NCBI RefSeq assembly: GCF_002923755.1
Contig: NZ_PGFZ01000006.1
Location: 118,956-182,955, forward strand
DNA: 64,000 nucleotides
From: Methylovulum psychrotolerans
GTDB taxonomy: Bacteria; Pseudomonadota; Gammaproteobacteria; Methylococcales; Methylomonadaceae
Reading direction: 5' to 3'
A program made the position numbers and the translations under genes. This document shows positions 54,568 to 63,681 of this stretch, one piece after another. Positions within the stretch are counted from its first letter, which is position 1; every line of letters starts with the position of its first letter. The notes beneath the pieces are model-generated. The model did no database searches, was not told the origin of the DNA, and worked only from the letters and a program-made list of their open reading frames with translations.

Positions 54568-56904
54568 CTACCTATTTTCAAAGCGGTTAAAATCAAACAA
54601 GCCCGCTTCTATCGGAAAGCTTTTACGGTAAGCGGCATGGAGCAAATCGGTATGTGGCCAAAATTGCGGGTTGGTGCGTCGGATAGCAAAACGGGCGCTC
54701 AAATCGGTATAACTGTCTTCAGAATTGAGATGCTGTATGGTGTTGATAAGATCCGGCAGTTGGTGTACCCCTAAGCGATAAAAAGCATTTGGGTAAGCGC
54801 CCAGAAAACCGGGTACTAACGTCAACGTATCTTCATCGGGCAAACGGCGGTCTTCTTCTTTGAACAGTTCGGAAACATTGCTGTGGGCGCTATTGCGTAT
54901 GAGCGTGAAATGCTGGGCGGGGTGTTGCGCGTCGCTGAGGGTGATGAACACAGTTTCCGGCAGATAAGAAACGGCTTTGCCATGCAGCCCGGCCAATTGT
55001 TTCAGCAAATCAAGCGGTAGGGTAGTGTCGGTCAATTCGTAGCGGGTGTCCAGCACGGGGCTGAGATGGCGTTTCCAAAGCCGCGTAAACTCAGGCCACG
55101 GCTCTTGGGTCTTATAAAGGATGCCGGTATTTTGCACATACAAACGCTGTTTATCATGCAAATGCGCCAACACGGCATCAGGCGCGTTGCGGTACCATTT
55201 ATCTTGCACCGCGCCGCGCATGGACAGCGGCAAAAAGGCCAGGGCATTTTGTTCCCCTTCCATCCGCAAAAAGTCCATATACAGCCGTGCCTGCAATTGG
55301 TGGGCAACGGTGCCGAACACATCAAACCCCGCCACCAGCAAATAATGGATGCGTTCCAGTAAAGGATAGCCAATAATCATCGCCGTTTGCGGCTGTTCGC
55401 CAACGAAGCCTTGGACGATACTGGCGTTGTCGAAATTTCTGAATACCGTCAGGGCGGCATTGGCATTGGTGCCGTCACCATCCCATAACAGGGACAAATT
55501 AGGCGCGTGTTGCCCGCTCAGCACCTTATTCATGAGGCTGCTTTTGGCCTGTAGATACTGGTTTTCCTGTGCCGCATACGTCCGCCATTTTAACACACTG
55601 CCCAAGCTTTGGTCGCTGATAGGCAGGTCGGTTTGCTGGAGGGCGGCGGTCAGCAACTGTTGGCTGTTCTGATCTGGGTTATCGGGATGGGCAAAACCGA
55701 TCCAGAAATAATCGTTGATGACATTGATCGCCACTTGCCCACGGCAAACCGGGCCTTTAATGAAACCCATCACAGTAAACTGCGCTTCGTCCAGCATCAG
55801 CCGATAACGTGAGCGCACCGGCAGTTGTGCGAAGGCGACGAACGGATTGGCGGCGATTTCCGGCGTGTACGAAGGCAGGGCCGTTACGGTATAGGGTGCG
55901 TCCAGGAACCAGCCCTTAAGGCGCTGCATCCGTGCCGCATTAAGGGCGTAAGGCAAGTGGGTTTTGCTCAGCACCGTCCCTTGCAGCGGGCGCAAACGGT
56001 AGTAGACCCTCGCCACTTGCGGGTCGTCAAAGGGGCGGCGCGAAGCGATCAGGCCGATGGCCTGGCCGGGCGGGGTGGTCGAGCGCACCAGCTCAAAAAA
56101 TGCCGTTTCCGGCAAATCAGTAAAATACAGGTGTGCCAAAAACCAGTGTTCGTAAATATAGCGGGCCATTAACTGTGCCTTCAGGCTATCGCCGTTTAAA
56201 AACACTTCCCACTGTTGCACTTCATCTAACTGGTTTTTGGCCAAAGCGGTCGGCGCTTCAACAGGTGCCCCCGCCTCTAACCAGCGCATTAACGTTTGCT
56301 GTTCCTTATCCGTTAACGGCGGCAAGCCATAAGGCATCCCCCATTCGGGATGGTCTTTGGCATAATCGGCCATCTCTTCAAGCGCCGGACACGCTTGGTC
56401 CCTATACAAAGAAAAGTCAAAACGCCCGGCGGGCAACAAACCCGCTTTAGGGAAGTCGTGCCGCTTTTTCAATTGCAAAAGTTTAGCCATGACACTGGCT
56501 TCCCGATTGGTGGCCGGGTCAGGCTGGCGTTCGTTAAGCACCGGGGTAAAGCCCCGCAAACGCCATTGCTGATTGGTTTGGGCATCGGTAAACAAGCGGC
56601 TCGGCGCCATCATCGATAGCCTTAAGTCGCTATAAATCTTTTCTTTGCTCGCCCCACGCGTAATGCCTTCGTAACTGCCCATTTGTAATTGGCAAGGCGC
56701 GTCGAAACAGCCGTGGCAAACCGCACAACGGCTATCGGTGATGGGTTTGACATCACGGCGGTAACTGACGGCAGACGCGGTGCTGATGGGGTGGCCGAAA
56801 CGGGCAGGATCGGCGGCGCCATACTGTTGGTCGAGTTGGTAACGGGTATAAGCCGCGCAACTTGCCAGCAATAATAGCAATAAACAGAGCAGCAGCTTGC
56901 GCAT
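54568..56904 (-). CDS. cti: fatty acid cis/trans isomerase, haem-containing
   Basis: A 778-residue Cti: periplasmic cytochrome-c-type enzyme that converts cis to trans unsaturated acyl chains of membrane phospholipids under solvent or heat stress. It has a lipobox-like signal (LLLLLASCAAYT), the CAVCHGCF haem motif (about residues 56-63), PDPATNREASVMAKLL, and [24 protein letters not shown]. Length matches Pseudomonas and Vibrio Cti. It is separated by a 96-base gap from ydbL and reads the same way, so cti and the YdbH set may form one unit on the membrane-lipid theme. Confidence 0.92.
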   Translation of the reverse strand: MRKLLLCLLLLLLASCAAYTRYQLDQQYGAADPARFGHPISTASAVSYRRDVKPITDSRCAVCHGCFDAPCQLQMGSYEGITRGASKEKIYSDLRLSMMAPSRLFTDAQTNQQWRLRGFTPVLNERQPDPATNREASVMAKLLQLKKRHDFPKAGLLPAGRFDFSLYRDQACPALEEMADYAKDHPEWGMPYGLPPLTDKEQQTLMRWLEAGAPVEAPTALAKNQLDEVQQWEVFLNGDSLKAQLMARYIYEHWFLAHLYFTDLPETAFFELVRSTTPPGQAIGLIASRRPFDDPQVARVYYRLRPLQGTVLSKTHLPYALNAARMQRLKGWFLDAPYTVTALPSYTPEIAANPFVAFAQLPVRSRYRLMLDEAQFTVMGFIKGPVCRGQVAINVINDYFWIGFAHPDNPDQNSQQLLTAALQQTDLPISDQSLGSVLKWRTYAAQENQYLQAKSSLMNKVLSGQHAPNLSLLWDGDGTNANAALTVFRNFDNASIVQGFVGEQPQTAMIIGYPLLERIHYLLVAGFDVFGTVAHQLQARLYMDFLRMEGEQNALAFLPLSMRGAVQDKWYRNAPDAVLAHLHDKQRLYVQNTGILYKTQEPWPEFTRLWKRHLSPVLDTRYELTDTTLPLDLLKQLAGLHGKAVSYLPETVFITLSDAQHPAQHFTLIRNSAHSNVSELFKEEDRRLPDEDTLTLVPGFLGAYPNAFYRLGVHQLPDLINTIQHLNSEDSYTDLSARFAIRRTNPQFWPHTDLLHAAYRKSFPIEAGLFDFNRFENR

Positions 56905-57000
56905 AATGTCCCTTGTCGGTTAGCGGATGATAGGCCTTATCCGCGCAGGCTTGCAAAAGGTTATGCAGGGTTTGAGTGGGCAAGCCTCCAGCAGGTTCGG

Positions 57001-57339
57001 TTAACGCTGTTGCCAACCCGATCCGGTGTCGACAAATTGCCCTGAGGGGGTTTTACCGATGATTTTCTGTGCGGCAAGTTTGGCGACGGTGTCGGCAGTG
57101 ACCCCGTTTTTATTGGCTATGCGCTGATATTCCGCCAACCGCTGGGCATTGATGCTTTCCACCAAGGCTTTCACATCGGCAGGCGCGGCAGGATTGACCA
57201 CCCCCAAAAAACCGCTTATTTTTTCGCCAATGAACCCAGCCGCTTTGGCCTGATCCAAATCGGCGGCGGCAATCGGTAAAGAGACCAGTAATAGCCCTAA
57301 CAGCACAGACCGTAAGCAGTGCAAGCGTGTTTTTTTCAT
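57001..57339 (-). CDS. ydbL: YdbL-family (DUF1318) periplasmic protein
   Basis: A 112-residue exported protein: signal peptide (HCLRSVLLGLLLVSLPIAAA), then DLDQAKAAGFIGEKISGFLGVV and AQRLAEYQRIANKNGVTADTVAKLAAQKII, the DUF1318 signature. In E. coli, YdbL works with YdbH-YnbE, probably as a chaperone-like partner that controls their assembly. Located nine bases after ynbE. Confidence 0.9.
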   Translation of the reverse strand: MKKTRLHCLRSVLLGLLLVSLPIAAADLDQAKAAGFIGEKISGFLGVVNPAAPADVKALVESINAQRLAEYQRIANKNGVTADTVAKLAAQKIIGKTPSGQFVDTGSGWQQR

Positions 57340-57348
57340 TGATATCTC

Positions 57349-57546
57349 CTAAAATAAGCCTTTTTGCGTGGAAATCAGATCATCGACATCTTTTTCAATC
57401 TTCAAGCGGATTTCATGTTCGATTTTTATATTCATATTGATTTCTATCGGTTTGTCGGGAGCTTCAAATTTAACCGTTGGCGCACAGCCAAACAAGTGCC
57501 AAGCACCCGACAAAATAAGCACACGTTTTGCAGTTGTCCATTTCAT
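57349..57546 (-). CDS. ynbE: YnbE-family outer-membrane lipoprotein
   Basis: A 65-residue lipoprotein with a lipobox Cys at about residue 21 (HLFGCAPTVKF) followed by KPIEINMNIKIEHEIRLKIEKD. YnbE multimers extend the C-terminus of YdbH to the outer membrane. The gene start overlaps the ydbH stop (TAATG). Confidence 0.9.
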   Translation of the reverse strand: MKWTTAKRVLILSGAWHLFGCAPTVKFEAPDKPIEINMNIKIEHEIRLKIEKDVDDLISTQKGLF

Positions 57547-59417
57547 TATGGTCTCCGTTCCGCTGGCGGCGGCTTAGGTGGATGATCCCCATGAGTGGGG
57601 GTAACAGGTTGTTTAATAGGGGCGGCTTGGCTTTTGGCTTCTTTGAGGATAGCCCGCTCAAAGTCACCCGCCATGATACCCCTTTGCAGCAGTTCGGGTA
57701 ACTGTCCGCTTAAATTAAGGTTAAAGGCCAGCGGATGCCCTGACAACACCTCAGGATTGCTGCCTTCCAAACGCAAACCGACATGATAGTCGCCATTAGG
57801 ACGGTAATTGACCTTGGCCTGTAAGTTGTGGTACTGCAAATTGCGTAACGCCCTAAAGGCCACGTTCTCCTTATCGGCAACCGGGCCTTGATAGTGTAAC
57901 ACCCCTGGACGGGTACCGGTCAGCGTACCGTCAAGCACTTCGATAGCCGTGGCGGAAATGCTCAAAGGCAGCTCACCGTCGACAGTGCCGCTACCCGACA
58001 GGCTATCGGCATTGAGGGTAGCCAGCAGTTGCGCCACATCAACGCCGCGCACTTGTAACGTCAATAAAATGGGACGTTGCTTAAGGTCAAAAGTCGCCGG
58101 CAGCACGGCCAGTTGGCCGCCAAACAGCGTGCCTATGCCTTGGCCTACCGTCAATTTGCCGTCTTGATAGTCGGCCTTAAGGTTAAGGTCGCGTAGCGCC
58201 ATCTTTTTACCGAACGCCAGCGCTGGGACAGTGACCGAGACCGCCACCGCCTGACGGCTGAGATCGGCCACATCCAGCATGATTGTCACTTGATTAAGTT
58301 CGGTCTGATCCGCCGTTACCGCCAAGTCGAAGACGCTAAAATGCGCCGTACCCGCCAGAGGCCGCTGGGCTTGCCAACGTAATTGTACCGCGCCTTGGAC
58401 TTGCCCGCCGTGCAATTGCCAGCCGCGCGTCACTTCGGGTTGCCAAGGTCCGATAAAGCCGAGCAGGGTTGCCGCCGTCATATCCAGATAGGCCGTGGCA
58501 TTCACGGCACCCGACGCGGCCATTGCCCATTCTGTCTTGGCAAGATAACCGCCATCACGGGTCAGCCATATCACCCCGTGTGGGCTGGCGGCCTTGTCAG
58601 TTGCTTGGACGGTTGCCGTCACTTTCGCCAAAGCCAATTCAGGCGTTAGCCACGCTTTTGCCAAGGTGGCCATTTTTGCCCGTGCCTGTTCAGGCACCAA
58701 AGGGCTGGCCGTTAGCCATTGCCCTAACGCGCCCATATCACCTTGTAAATGCGCCTGCTTATCCGCTTGATCCAGATGGCTAATATCCAAGGTAAACACG
58801 GTTGCGCCGGTTTGTTGTTTGCCCAGCACTTGGGCACTGCGCAAACCCGCACTAAAAACAAGGCTTAAGGCTTGGTCAGCTGTTGCAAAGCTTGCTTGGA
58901 GTAAACCCGTGCTGGCACGGCTGATGTCAGCCTGCCCGACGATATGGCTTAACCCCCATGGGCTTATGGCGGTTAAATCCAACTGCTTGATACTGACTTG
59001 CTCCAGCGGATAAGCCAGGGTACCGAAGGGGGTAGCACTGTTAACGGCGGCTTTATCAGGCGTATGGTAAACAAAGTTAAGCTGTGCCTGCCCGATAGCG
59101 ATTGCCGACACTTTAGGGACACTCAGATCGTAGCTTAGGGTGACATCCGCCAATGTGGCGGATAACAAGCCTGCCCCAGTTTCCAGTCCCCACGTCATTT
59201 CCGCCAAATTGGCTTGGCTAAAGCCAAATTGTAAGCCGGACAGTTTCGGCGCTAACAAAGGTGTCCGGGCAAGCAAGCGCACTAACACCTCTTCCATGAT
59301 AAAGGCACGGTTCCACCAAACGCCAATGCCCACCAGCACCATACCACAACAGACTGCAATTAGGCTGTTCCTGATGCGGTGTGGTGGCTTAAGGCTGGCG
59401 GCTGTAGAGGGCTTCAT
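57546..59417 (-). CDS. ydbH: YdbH-family AsmA-like intermembrane phospholipid transport protein
   Basis: A 623-residue protein with one N-terminal membrane helix (SLIAVCCGMVLVGIGVWW) and a long beta-rich periplasmic body ending in the YdbH C-terminal signature (YRPNGDYHVGLRLEGSNPEVLSGHPLAFNLNLSG). YdbH with TamB and YhdP carries phospholipid between membranes. It is shorter than the roughly 880-residue E. coli protein, so the groove may span less of the periplasm. It forms an operon with ynbE and ydbL. A Lys/Pro-rich tail follows. Confidence 0.87.
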   Translation of the reverse strand: MKPSTAASLKPPHRIRNSLIAVCCGMVLVGIGVWWNRAFIMEEVLVRLLARTPLLAPKLSGLQFGFSQANLAEMTWGLETGAGLLSATLADVTLSYDLSVPKVSAIAIGQAQLNFVYHTPDKAAVNSATPFGTLAYPLEQVSIKQLDLTAISPWGLSHIVGQADISRASTGLLQASFATADQALSLVFSAGLRSAQVLGKQQTGATVFTLDISHLDQADKQAHLQGDMGALGQWLTASPLVPEQARAKMATLAKAWLTPELALAKVTATVQATDKAASPHGVIWLTRDGGYLAKTEWAMAASGAVNATAYLDMTAATLLGFIGPWQPEVTRGWQLHGGQVQGAVQLRWQAQRPLAGTAHFSVFDLAVTADQTELNQVTIMLDVADLSRQAVAVSVTVPALAFGKKMALRDLNLKADYQDGKLTVGQGIGTLFGGQLAVLPATFDLKQRPILLTLQVRGVDVAQLLATLNADSLSGSGTVDGELPLSISATAIEVLDGTLTGTRPGVLHYQGPVADKENVAFRALRNLQYHNLQAKVNYRPNGDYHVGLRLEGSNPEVLSGHPLAFNLNLSGQLPELLQRGIMAGDFERAILKEAKSQAAPIKQPVTPTHGDHPPKPPPAERRP

Positions 59418-59518
59418 GGGCAGGACATGCAGTGAAAATACTGCCCATCATAGTGCAGCTTATCTGGATTCGGCTAATTTTTTCGAAAAACCTGTTTCAG
59501 TGTGGCCTTAACGCCCAC

Positions 59519-59761
59519 TTATCTTCTGTAACGGCCTCTTGCGCGGGGTTGGGTAATAACGTTACCGAGAAGCCCACCCACCGCCGCACCGCCAATCGTC
59601 CCTACCGCACTACCGCCCGTCAGGGCCGCACCGCCTAACGCGCCCGCACCGGCACCGAGCAAAGTACCCTGGCCTTGTCTGGACATCCCCGCGCAACCGG
59701 TCAGGCTAATAAACATAGCGACAATAAGAGTGGTTTTTATAGCTGATTGTCTGTTTTTCAT
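59519..59761 (-). CDS. glycine-zipper lipoprotein (OsmB/YMGG-like)
   Basis: An 80-residue lipoprotein: signal with lipobox (ISLTGCAGMS) followed by a Gly-rich zipper (GTLLGAGAGALGGAALTGG, VGTIGGAAVGGLLGN) that spans or oligomerises in the outer membrane, and a basic tail (RARGRYRR). Similar small proteins respond to osmotic or envelope stress. The role here is unknown. Confidence 0.85.
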   Translation of the reverse strand: MKNRQSAIKTTLIVAMFISLTGCAGMSRQGQGTLLGAGAGALGGAALTGGSAVGTIGGAAVGGLLGNVITQPRARGRYRR

Positions 59762-60114
59762 GATGTCATCCTTATATATGGGGTTTCCGGCATATTAGGC
59801 CGGTCGATTTGGGACGGTGAGTGACCCCGCCGTTCCTGCACTTAGGCAGTAGCCCTTAGGCTATATTGCCACCGTCAGCTTAAGTTTATCGCTCCGGTTC
59901 CCGCCTGTCCGTCCGTTAACGCACATAGGCGAAAGACCGTGCCTCAAACACCGCGCTGTGTTTGCCCTACCGTACTGAGGCGATAACAGCTTACGACTAA
60001 GAGCCTTTACCGTAGCTGAATGGCAGGCGTAGTCTTGCCAGTAAAGTAGGTTATGGGTTTGGGGATGGGGGGTATCTTGTCAAACAAAAGGTACAGATTT
60101 CAATATATACTGTG
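59762..60114. other. intergenic region upstream of the glycine-zipper gene
   Basis: No gene is seen. It contains GC-rich segments with no clear promoter and a G-rich run near 60058-60075. The next 300 bases hold the tandem hairpin repeats. Confidence 0.35.
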
Positions 60115-60245
60115 AACGGCCAAGTTTTCGGCTTTTACAATTCACCGTAGGGTACGCTGTGCGTACCTTTTGCACTGATTTTTATGAGGATTTTTTAAAG
60201 GTACGCACAGCGTACCCTACCAAAAAAACCGAAAACTTGGCCGTT
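60115..60245. repeat. hairpin repeat unit 1 (MITE-like)
   Basis: Outer arms AACGGCCAAGTTTTCGG (60115-60131) and the exact complement (60229-60245), and inner arms of 24 bases (60147-60170 and 60197-60220, both including GGTACGC and its complement). This nested double inverted repeat folds into one long stem. It is preceded by TATATACTGTG. Confidence 0.85.
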
Positions 60246-60261
60246 TGAAGTATATACTCTG

Positions 60262-60382
60262 AACGGTCAAGTTTATTTACTGTAGTACCTTTTGCACTGA
60301 TTTTATGATGGTTTTTAAAGGTACGCATTTATGCCCCTGAGGGTACAGCGTACCCTACCAAAAAACCGAAAACTTGACCGTT
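60262..60382. repeat. hairpin repeat unit 2 (MITE-like)
   Basis: A diverged second copy, tandem to unit 1 and again preceded by TATATACTCTG. Outer arms AACGGTCAAG and CTTGACCGTT are retained with a compensating G-to-A change on both sides (GGCC to GGTC, and GGCC to GACC), showing that pairing is preserved. The inner arms contain an insertion (TTTATGCCCCTGA) in the right arm and a loss in the left. Confidence 0.8.
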
Positions 60383-60509
60383 TGAAGTCTATACAGAAAT
60401 GATTTGATTAGGCTTAAGCGCCACCTTTAAGGCTTGTAGTAAAGGTGGCGGCAATGTAAAGATAAGCGGTATTAGGACATGCTGATAAGCTCAACCATCT
60501 TGGGCGTAC

Positions 60510-61904
60510 TCAAGCTTCACCGGCGGCTAACAATAGGCGGGCTAATTTTTCGGCTTGCCCACGCAGTTCCGGTACTGCCGTCGTTTCCCATAAACGGCCT
60601 TTTTGCGGTGGCCCCAAGGTGAAGAGCTGTTTGGACACCTTGCCCCCGGCATCAATCAGCGCCCCGTCCGCCGCCACATCCAAGCCAAGCACCAAGGGAT
60701 CAGGGCGTATCAGGTGCTGGTTAAGCAAATCTTGGACGAGAGGGTTAGTCAGTTTACGGTAATTGCTTTCAGATCCGGTACAATTCGCCACAGCACCGAC
60801 TACCAAGGTTTGGGTTTTTGTTTGGCCTCGCGCCCGAAACACCACTTCAACGCCTTGCCCGTTGTCATGGCATGCTAAGACCCGCCCGCTGTGTTGGCGC
60901 AATTGCCCGGTATTGAGCAGGTCGTCTAGCCGACTACCCACCACAGGCGCCAAACGGTGGCGATGGCAATCCCAATAAGTGCGCAAATGCCGGAGAAACC
61001 GCCGCTGTTCGGATAAGGGCAAAGCCTCCCATAGGCTTTGGCTGACAGGCCTTAACGCATCAAGCACCGCCCGCCAATCATGATCAGATACCTGAATAAG
61101 CCGCCGGATTTGCCGCAAGCAACGGCGTACCGATGTGGGGGCGGCAAAGGCAAGCGGCGTAAGCCTTTTCTGGCACGGCCGATGCACTTGCGGCATCAGG
61201 CCGTGCCTTGATATGCTATGGATTTGGCCTTGATAGCCCACTTCTGACAGGGCGATAGCCCAATCCACCATTGTCAGTCCGCTACCCACTAACAAACACG
61301 AACGGGTTTCCAGCAGTGCCGCCAGCGCGTCAGTTTGCCAAGGGTTACTGAAATAGCGGCCACTGGCCGTAAAATCAGTGCCGTTTACCCAGCTATCGCT
61401 AGGCGGAAAATTGCCTATCGCCAAGACCGCCTTTTGCGCCGACAACAGCCCGCCCGTGTCCAGTTTAAGTGCGATATGTCCTGGTTCTAGGGTGATGCCA
61501 ATGACGTTAGCGGTTATTTTTTCCAAACGGCAATGATTAGCGGCCTGTTGTTCGGTCTTATCCAGCAAATCAACTAAGTAGTCGCCATAAACGCGTCTGG
61601 GTAAAAAAGCATTTGGCGTCACTTCTGTTACCCAGCGATTTTCTAACAGCCCGCTTTCCCTAGCTTTTGCCCAGGTAAAAAAATGTGCCGGCTCATCCGG
61701 CAAGGCGCTCATATTATGAGCCGGCACATTCAAAAGATGGCAATCCTGATCGGTGCTATAGGCTCTACCCCGCCCGACTTGCCGCAAATTAGGTTCAATT
61801 AAATACACCGTCAGCGGCTGCCGGGTTTGCCGTAACAATTGCACGGCCACCATCGTGCCGCTAAAACCTGCGCCGATAATAGCGATTTTATGGGTATAGC
61901 TCAC
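60510..61904 (-). CDS. FAD/NAD(P)-binding protein of PF13454 type
   Basis: A 464-residue flavoprotein-like enzyme. Dinucleotide motif IAIIGAGFSGTMVAVQLL, then GRAYSTDQDCHLLNVPAHNM and FLPRRVYGDYLVDLL, NAD-site VGSGLTMVDWAIAL, ISRHGLMPQVHR, and VANCTGSESNYRKLTNP near the C-terminus. This is the FAD-NAD(P)-binding family of unknown substrate, often annotated hydroxyacylglutathione-like or as a monooxygenase. Cytoplasmic. It stands alone, with repeats on both sides. Confidence 0.85.
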   Translation of the reverse strand: MSYTHKIAIIGAGFSGTMVAVQLLRQTRQPLTVYLIEPNLRQVGRGRAYSTDQDCHLLNVPAHNMSALPDEPAHFFTWAKARESGLLENRWVTEVTPNAFLPRRVYGDYLVDLLDKTEQQAANHCRLEKITANVIGITLEPGHIALKLDTGGLLSAQKAVLAIGNFPPSDSWVNGTDFTASGRYFSNPWQTDALAALLETRSCLLVGSGLTMVDWAIALSEVGYQGQIHSISRHGLMPQVHRPCQKRLTPLAFAAPTSVRRCLRQIRRLIQVSDHDWRAVLDALRPVSQSLWEALPLSEQRRFLRHLRTYWDCHRHRLAPVVGSRLDDLLNTGQLRQHSGRVLACHDNGQGVEVVFRARGQTKTQTLVVGAVANCTGSESNYRKLTNPLVQDLLNQHLIRPDPLVLGLDVAADGALIDAGGKVSKQLFTLGPPQKGRLWETTAVPELRGQAEKLARLLLAAGEA

Positions 61905-61948
61905 AACTCACCTTTAACATAATGCGTTTTCATGGTTTATAGATATGA

Positions 61949-62001
61949 CAACGCCAATAGTGCCGCCCAGTGGTAATGGATGGGGCGGCATATTGGCGTT
62001 G
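61949..62001. terminator. large GC-rich hairpin between the FAD-protein gene and ribBA
   Basis: Arms CAACGCCAATA-TGCCGCCCA (from 61949) and TGGGGCGGCA-TATTGGCGTTG (to 62001) pair over about 20 bases with a one-base bulge, and a T-rich tract follows on the plus strand. It lies 45 bases upstream of the FAD gene and downstream of ribBA, so it could end ribBA transcription. Confidence 0.6.
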
Positions 62002-62156
62002 TTTCGTGTTGATTTTTTCTAAGGAACTTGCATAAAATTAAGTGGGCGTTATATTGCACCTCAGCGTGTTAAACCCCGCCCCAGCCCTCTCGGCAACCGC
62101 TCCTTGCGTTGCTCTACCTTCTTTACACCCCTGAGGGTGTGCATCCATGCAGTCGC

Positions 62157-62223
62157 CCTTGGCAGGGGCTTCCCCGTCGTACAGGCGAAAATCAGGGGGA
62201 AAAAGCCCCTCCCCCTGCCAAGG
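62157..62223. repeat. 12-base inverted repeat in the ribBA downstream region
   Basis: CCTTGGCAGGGG (62157-62168) and CCCCTGCCAAGG (62212-62223), 43-base loop, in a GC-rich stretch with AGCCCTC and GGGAGGGGG runs that recall the repeat at 23388-23540. This is a related but degenerate REP-like element. The rest of 62002-62332 holds no gene. Confidence 0.55.
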
Positions 62224-62332
62224 CGGAGGCTGGGAGGGGGTTGCCGTACTTTCGCCTATTCAACAGATTTTATTTCATGCACGATCCTAAGATACGCTTT
62301 TCTTAAGGCAGCGCATTTATGGCATAAGACAT

Positions 62333-63559
62333 TCAGCCCTTCCCAAGCCCCAGAGTACCTAAACTCAGCATGTGGCCCATTTTTTCGGACTTGGTACGCA
62401 AATAGACAATATTTTCGCAGTTGGGGGGCGGCTCCAATGGCACCCGGTCAACGATTTTGAGCCGGTAGCCCGATAATTGGCTGAATTTTGCCGGGTTATT
62501 ACTCATTAAGCGCATCGTCGTCACCCCCAAATCGGTCAATATTTGCGCCCCGACATCATAGCTTCTGGAATCTATCGGCAAACCCAATTCTTCATTGGCT
62601 TGCACGGTATCCCGCCCTTGATCCTGCAACCCATAGGCACGGAGCTTATGGCCTAAACCAATGCCCCGGCCTTCATGGCCGCGTAAGTAAACTAAAACGC
62701 CGCTACCCGCCTGTTCAATTTTGCCCAGCGCCATTTTCAGTTGGTTACCGCAATCACAGCGTAAAGAATCCAAAATATCGCCAGTCAAGCATTCCGAGTG
62801 GACACGGACTAAAACATTCTGTTGCCCGGTTATTTTGCCTTTAACCAAGGCAAGATGTTCAAAGCCGTCCAATACCGAACGGTACACATGGGCGGTGAAA
62901 GTCCCTATCGCCGTGGGTAGCCGCGCTTCGGAAACGTGTTCCACCAGTTGTTCGTTACGGCGGCGGTAGGCAATCAAGTCGGCAATGTTAATAAACGGTA
63001 ACTGATGTTGTTTGGCAAAAGCCCGCAACGCCGTGCCGCGCATCATACTGCCGTCGTCATTGACCAGCTCGCACAGCACCCCAGCCGGATACAATCCGGC
63101 CATACGCGCTAAATCACCTGCCGCCTCGGTATGTCCAGGCCGTTTTAAGACCCCGTGTTTTCTCGCGCGTAAAGGGAACACATGCCCAGGCCGGGCAAAA
63201 TCGGCGGCGACCGTGGTGGGGTCTGCCAAAGCGCGGATGGTGGCGCTCCGGTCGGCGGCGGATATGCCGGTACTGGTGCCTTTGTTCAAATCCACCGAAA
63301 CGGTAAAGGCCGTACCGTAGGGATCGGTATTGCGGGCAACCATCGGTTCAAGCCCTAGGGCATCGACCCGCTCTTCGGGCAATGACACGCAGACCACACC
63401 GCTGCTGTGACGGACTAAAAACGCCATCAGTTCGGGCGTTATTTTCTCGGCGGCGATAATCAAATCCCCTTCATTTTCTCTGCCAGCGTCATCGGCAACG
63501 ACAACAAAGCCGCCGTTGGCTATGGCCTGAATGGCTGTTTCGATCGTATCGTAAATCAT
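62333..63559 (-). CDS. ribBA: bifunctional RibBA: DHBP synthase and GTP cyclohydrolase II
   Basis: A 408-residue riboflavin-biosynthesis enzyme. N-terminal RibB domain makes 3,4-dihydroxy-2-butanone 4-phosphate from ribulose 5-phosphate ([39 protein letters not shown]; about 1-205). The C-terminal RibA domain opens GTP ([20 protein letters not shown] with the zinc cysteines; [18 protein letters not shown]; about 210-375). All RibA zinc cysteines (C-x10-CxC) are kept, so the cyclohydrolase is probably active. No FMN riboswitch is seen upstream. Confidence 0.96.
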   Translation of the reverse strand: MIYDTIETAIQAIANGGFVVVADDAGRENEGDLIIAAEKITPELMAFLVRHSSGVVCVSLPEERVDALGLEPMVARNTDPYGTAFTVSVDLNKGTSTGISAADRSATIRALADPTTVAADFARPGHVFPLRARKHGVLKRPGHTEAAGDLARMAGLYPAGVLCELVNDDGSMMRGTALRAFAKQHQLPFINIADLIAYRRRNEQLVEHVSEARLPTAIGTFTAHVYRSVLDGFEHLALVKGKITGQQNVLVRVHSECLTGDILDSLRCDCGNQLKMALGKIEQAGSGVLVYLRGHEGRGIGLGHKLRAYGLQDQGRDTVQANEELGLPIDSRSYDVGAQILTDLGVTTMRLMSNNPAKFSQLSGYRLKIVDRVPLEPPPNCENIVYLRTKSEKMGHMLSLGTLGLGKG

Positions 63560-63681
63560 GGCGATAACCTTAAAAGTAAATGCCGTAAGACGGCTGGCCC
63601 CGCTTCGCCTTTATTGGGGCGTTGGCCAACCGCTAGGCGGGCGGGGTGTTTTAAACAACCCCCGTTCCTTAGTCATTCAGC

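Noticed and set aside
63560-63681. FMN riboswitch upstream of ribBA
   Set aside because: The conserved AGGGGCAGGGTGAAATTCCC-like elements are absent in the short gap, so regulation by a riboswitch is not supported.
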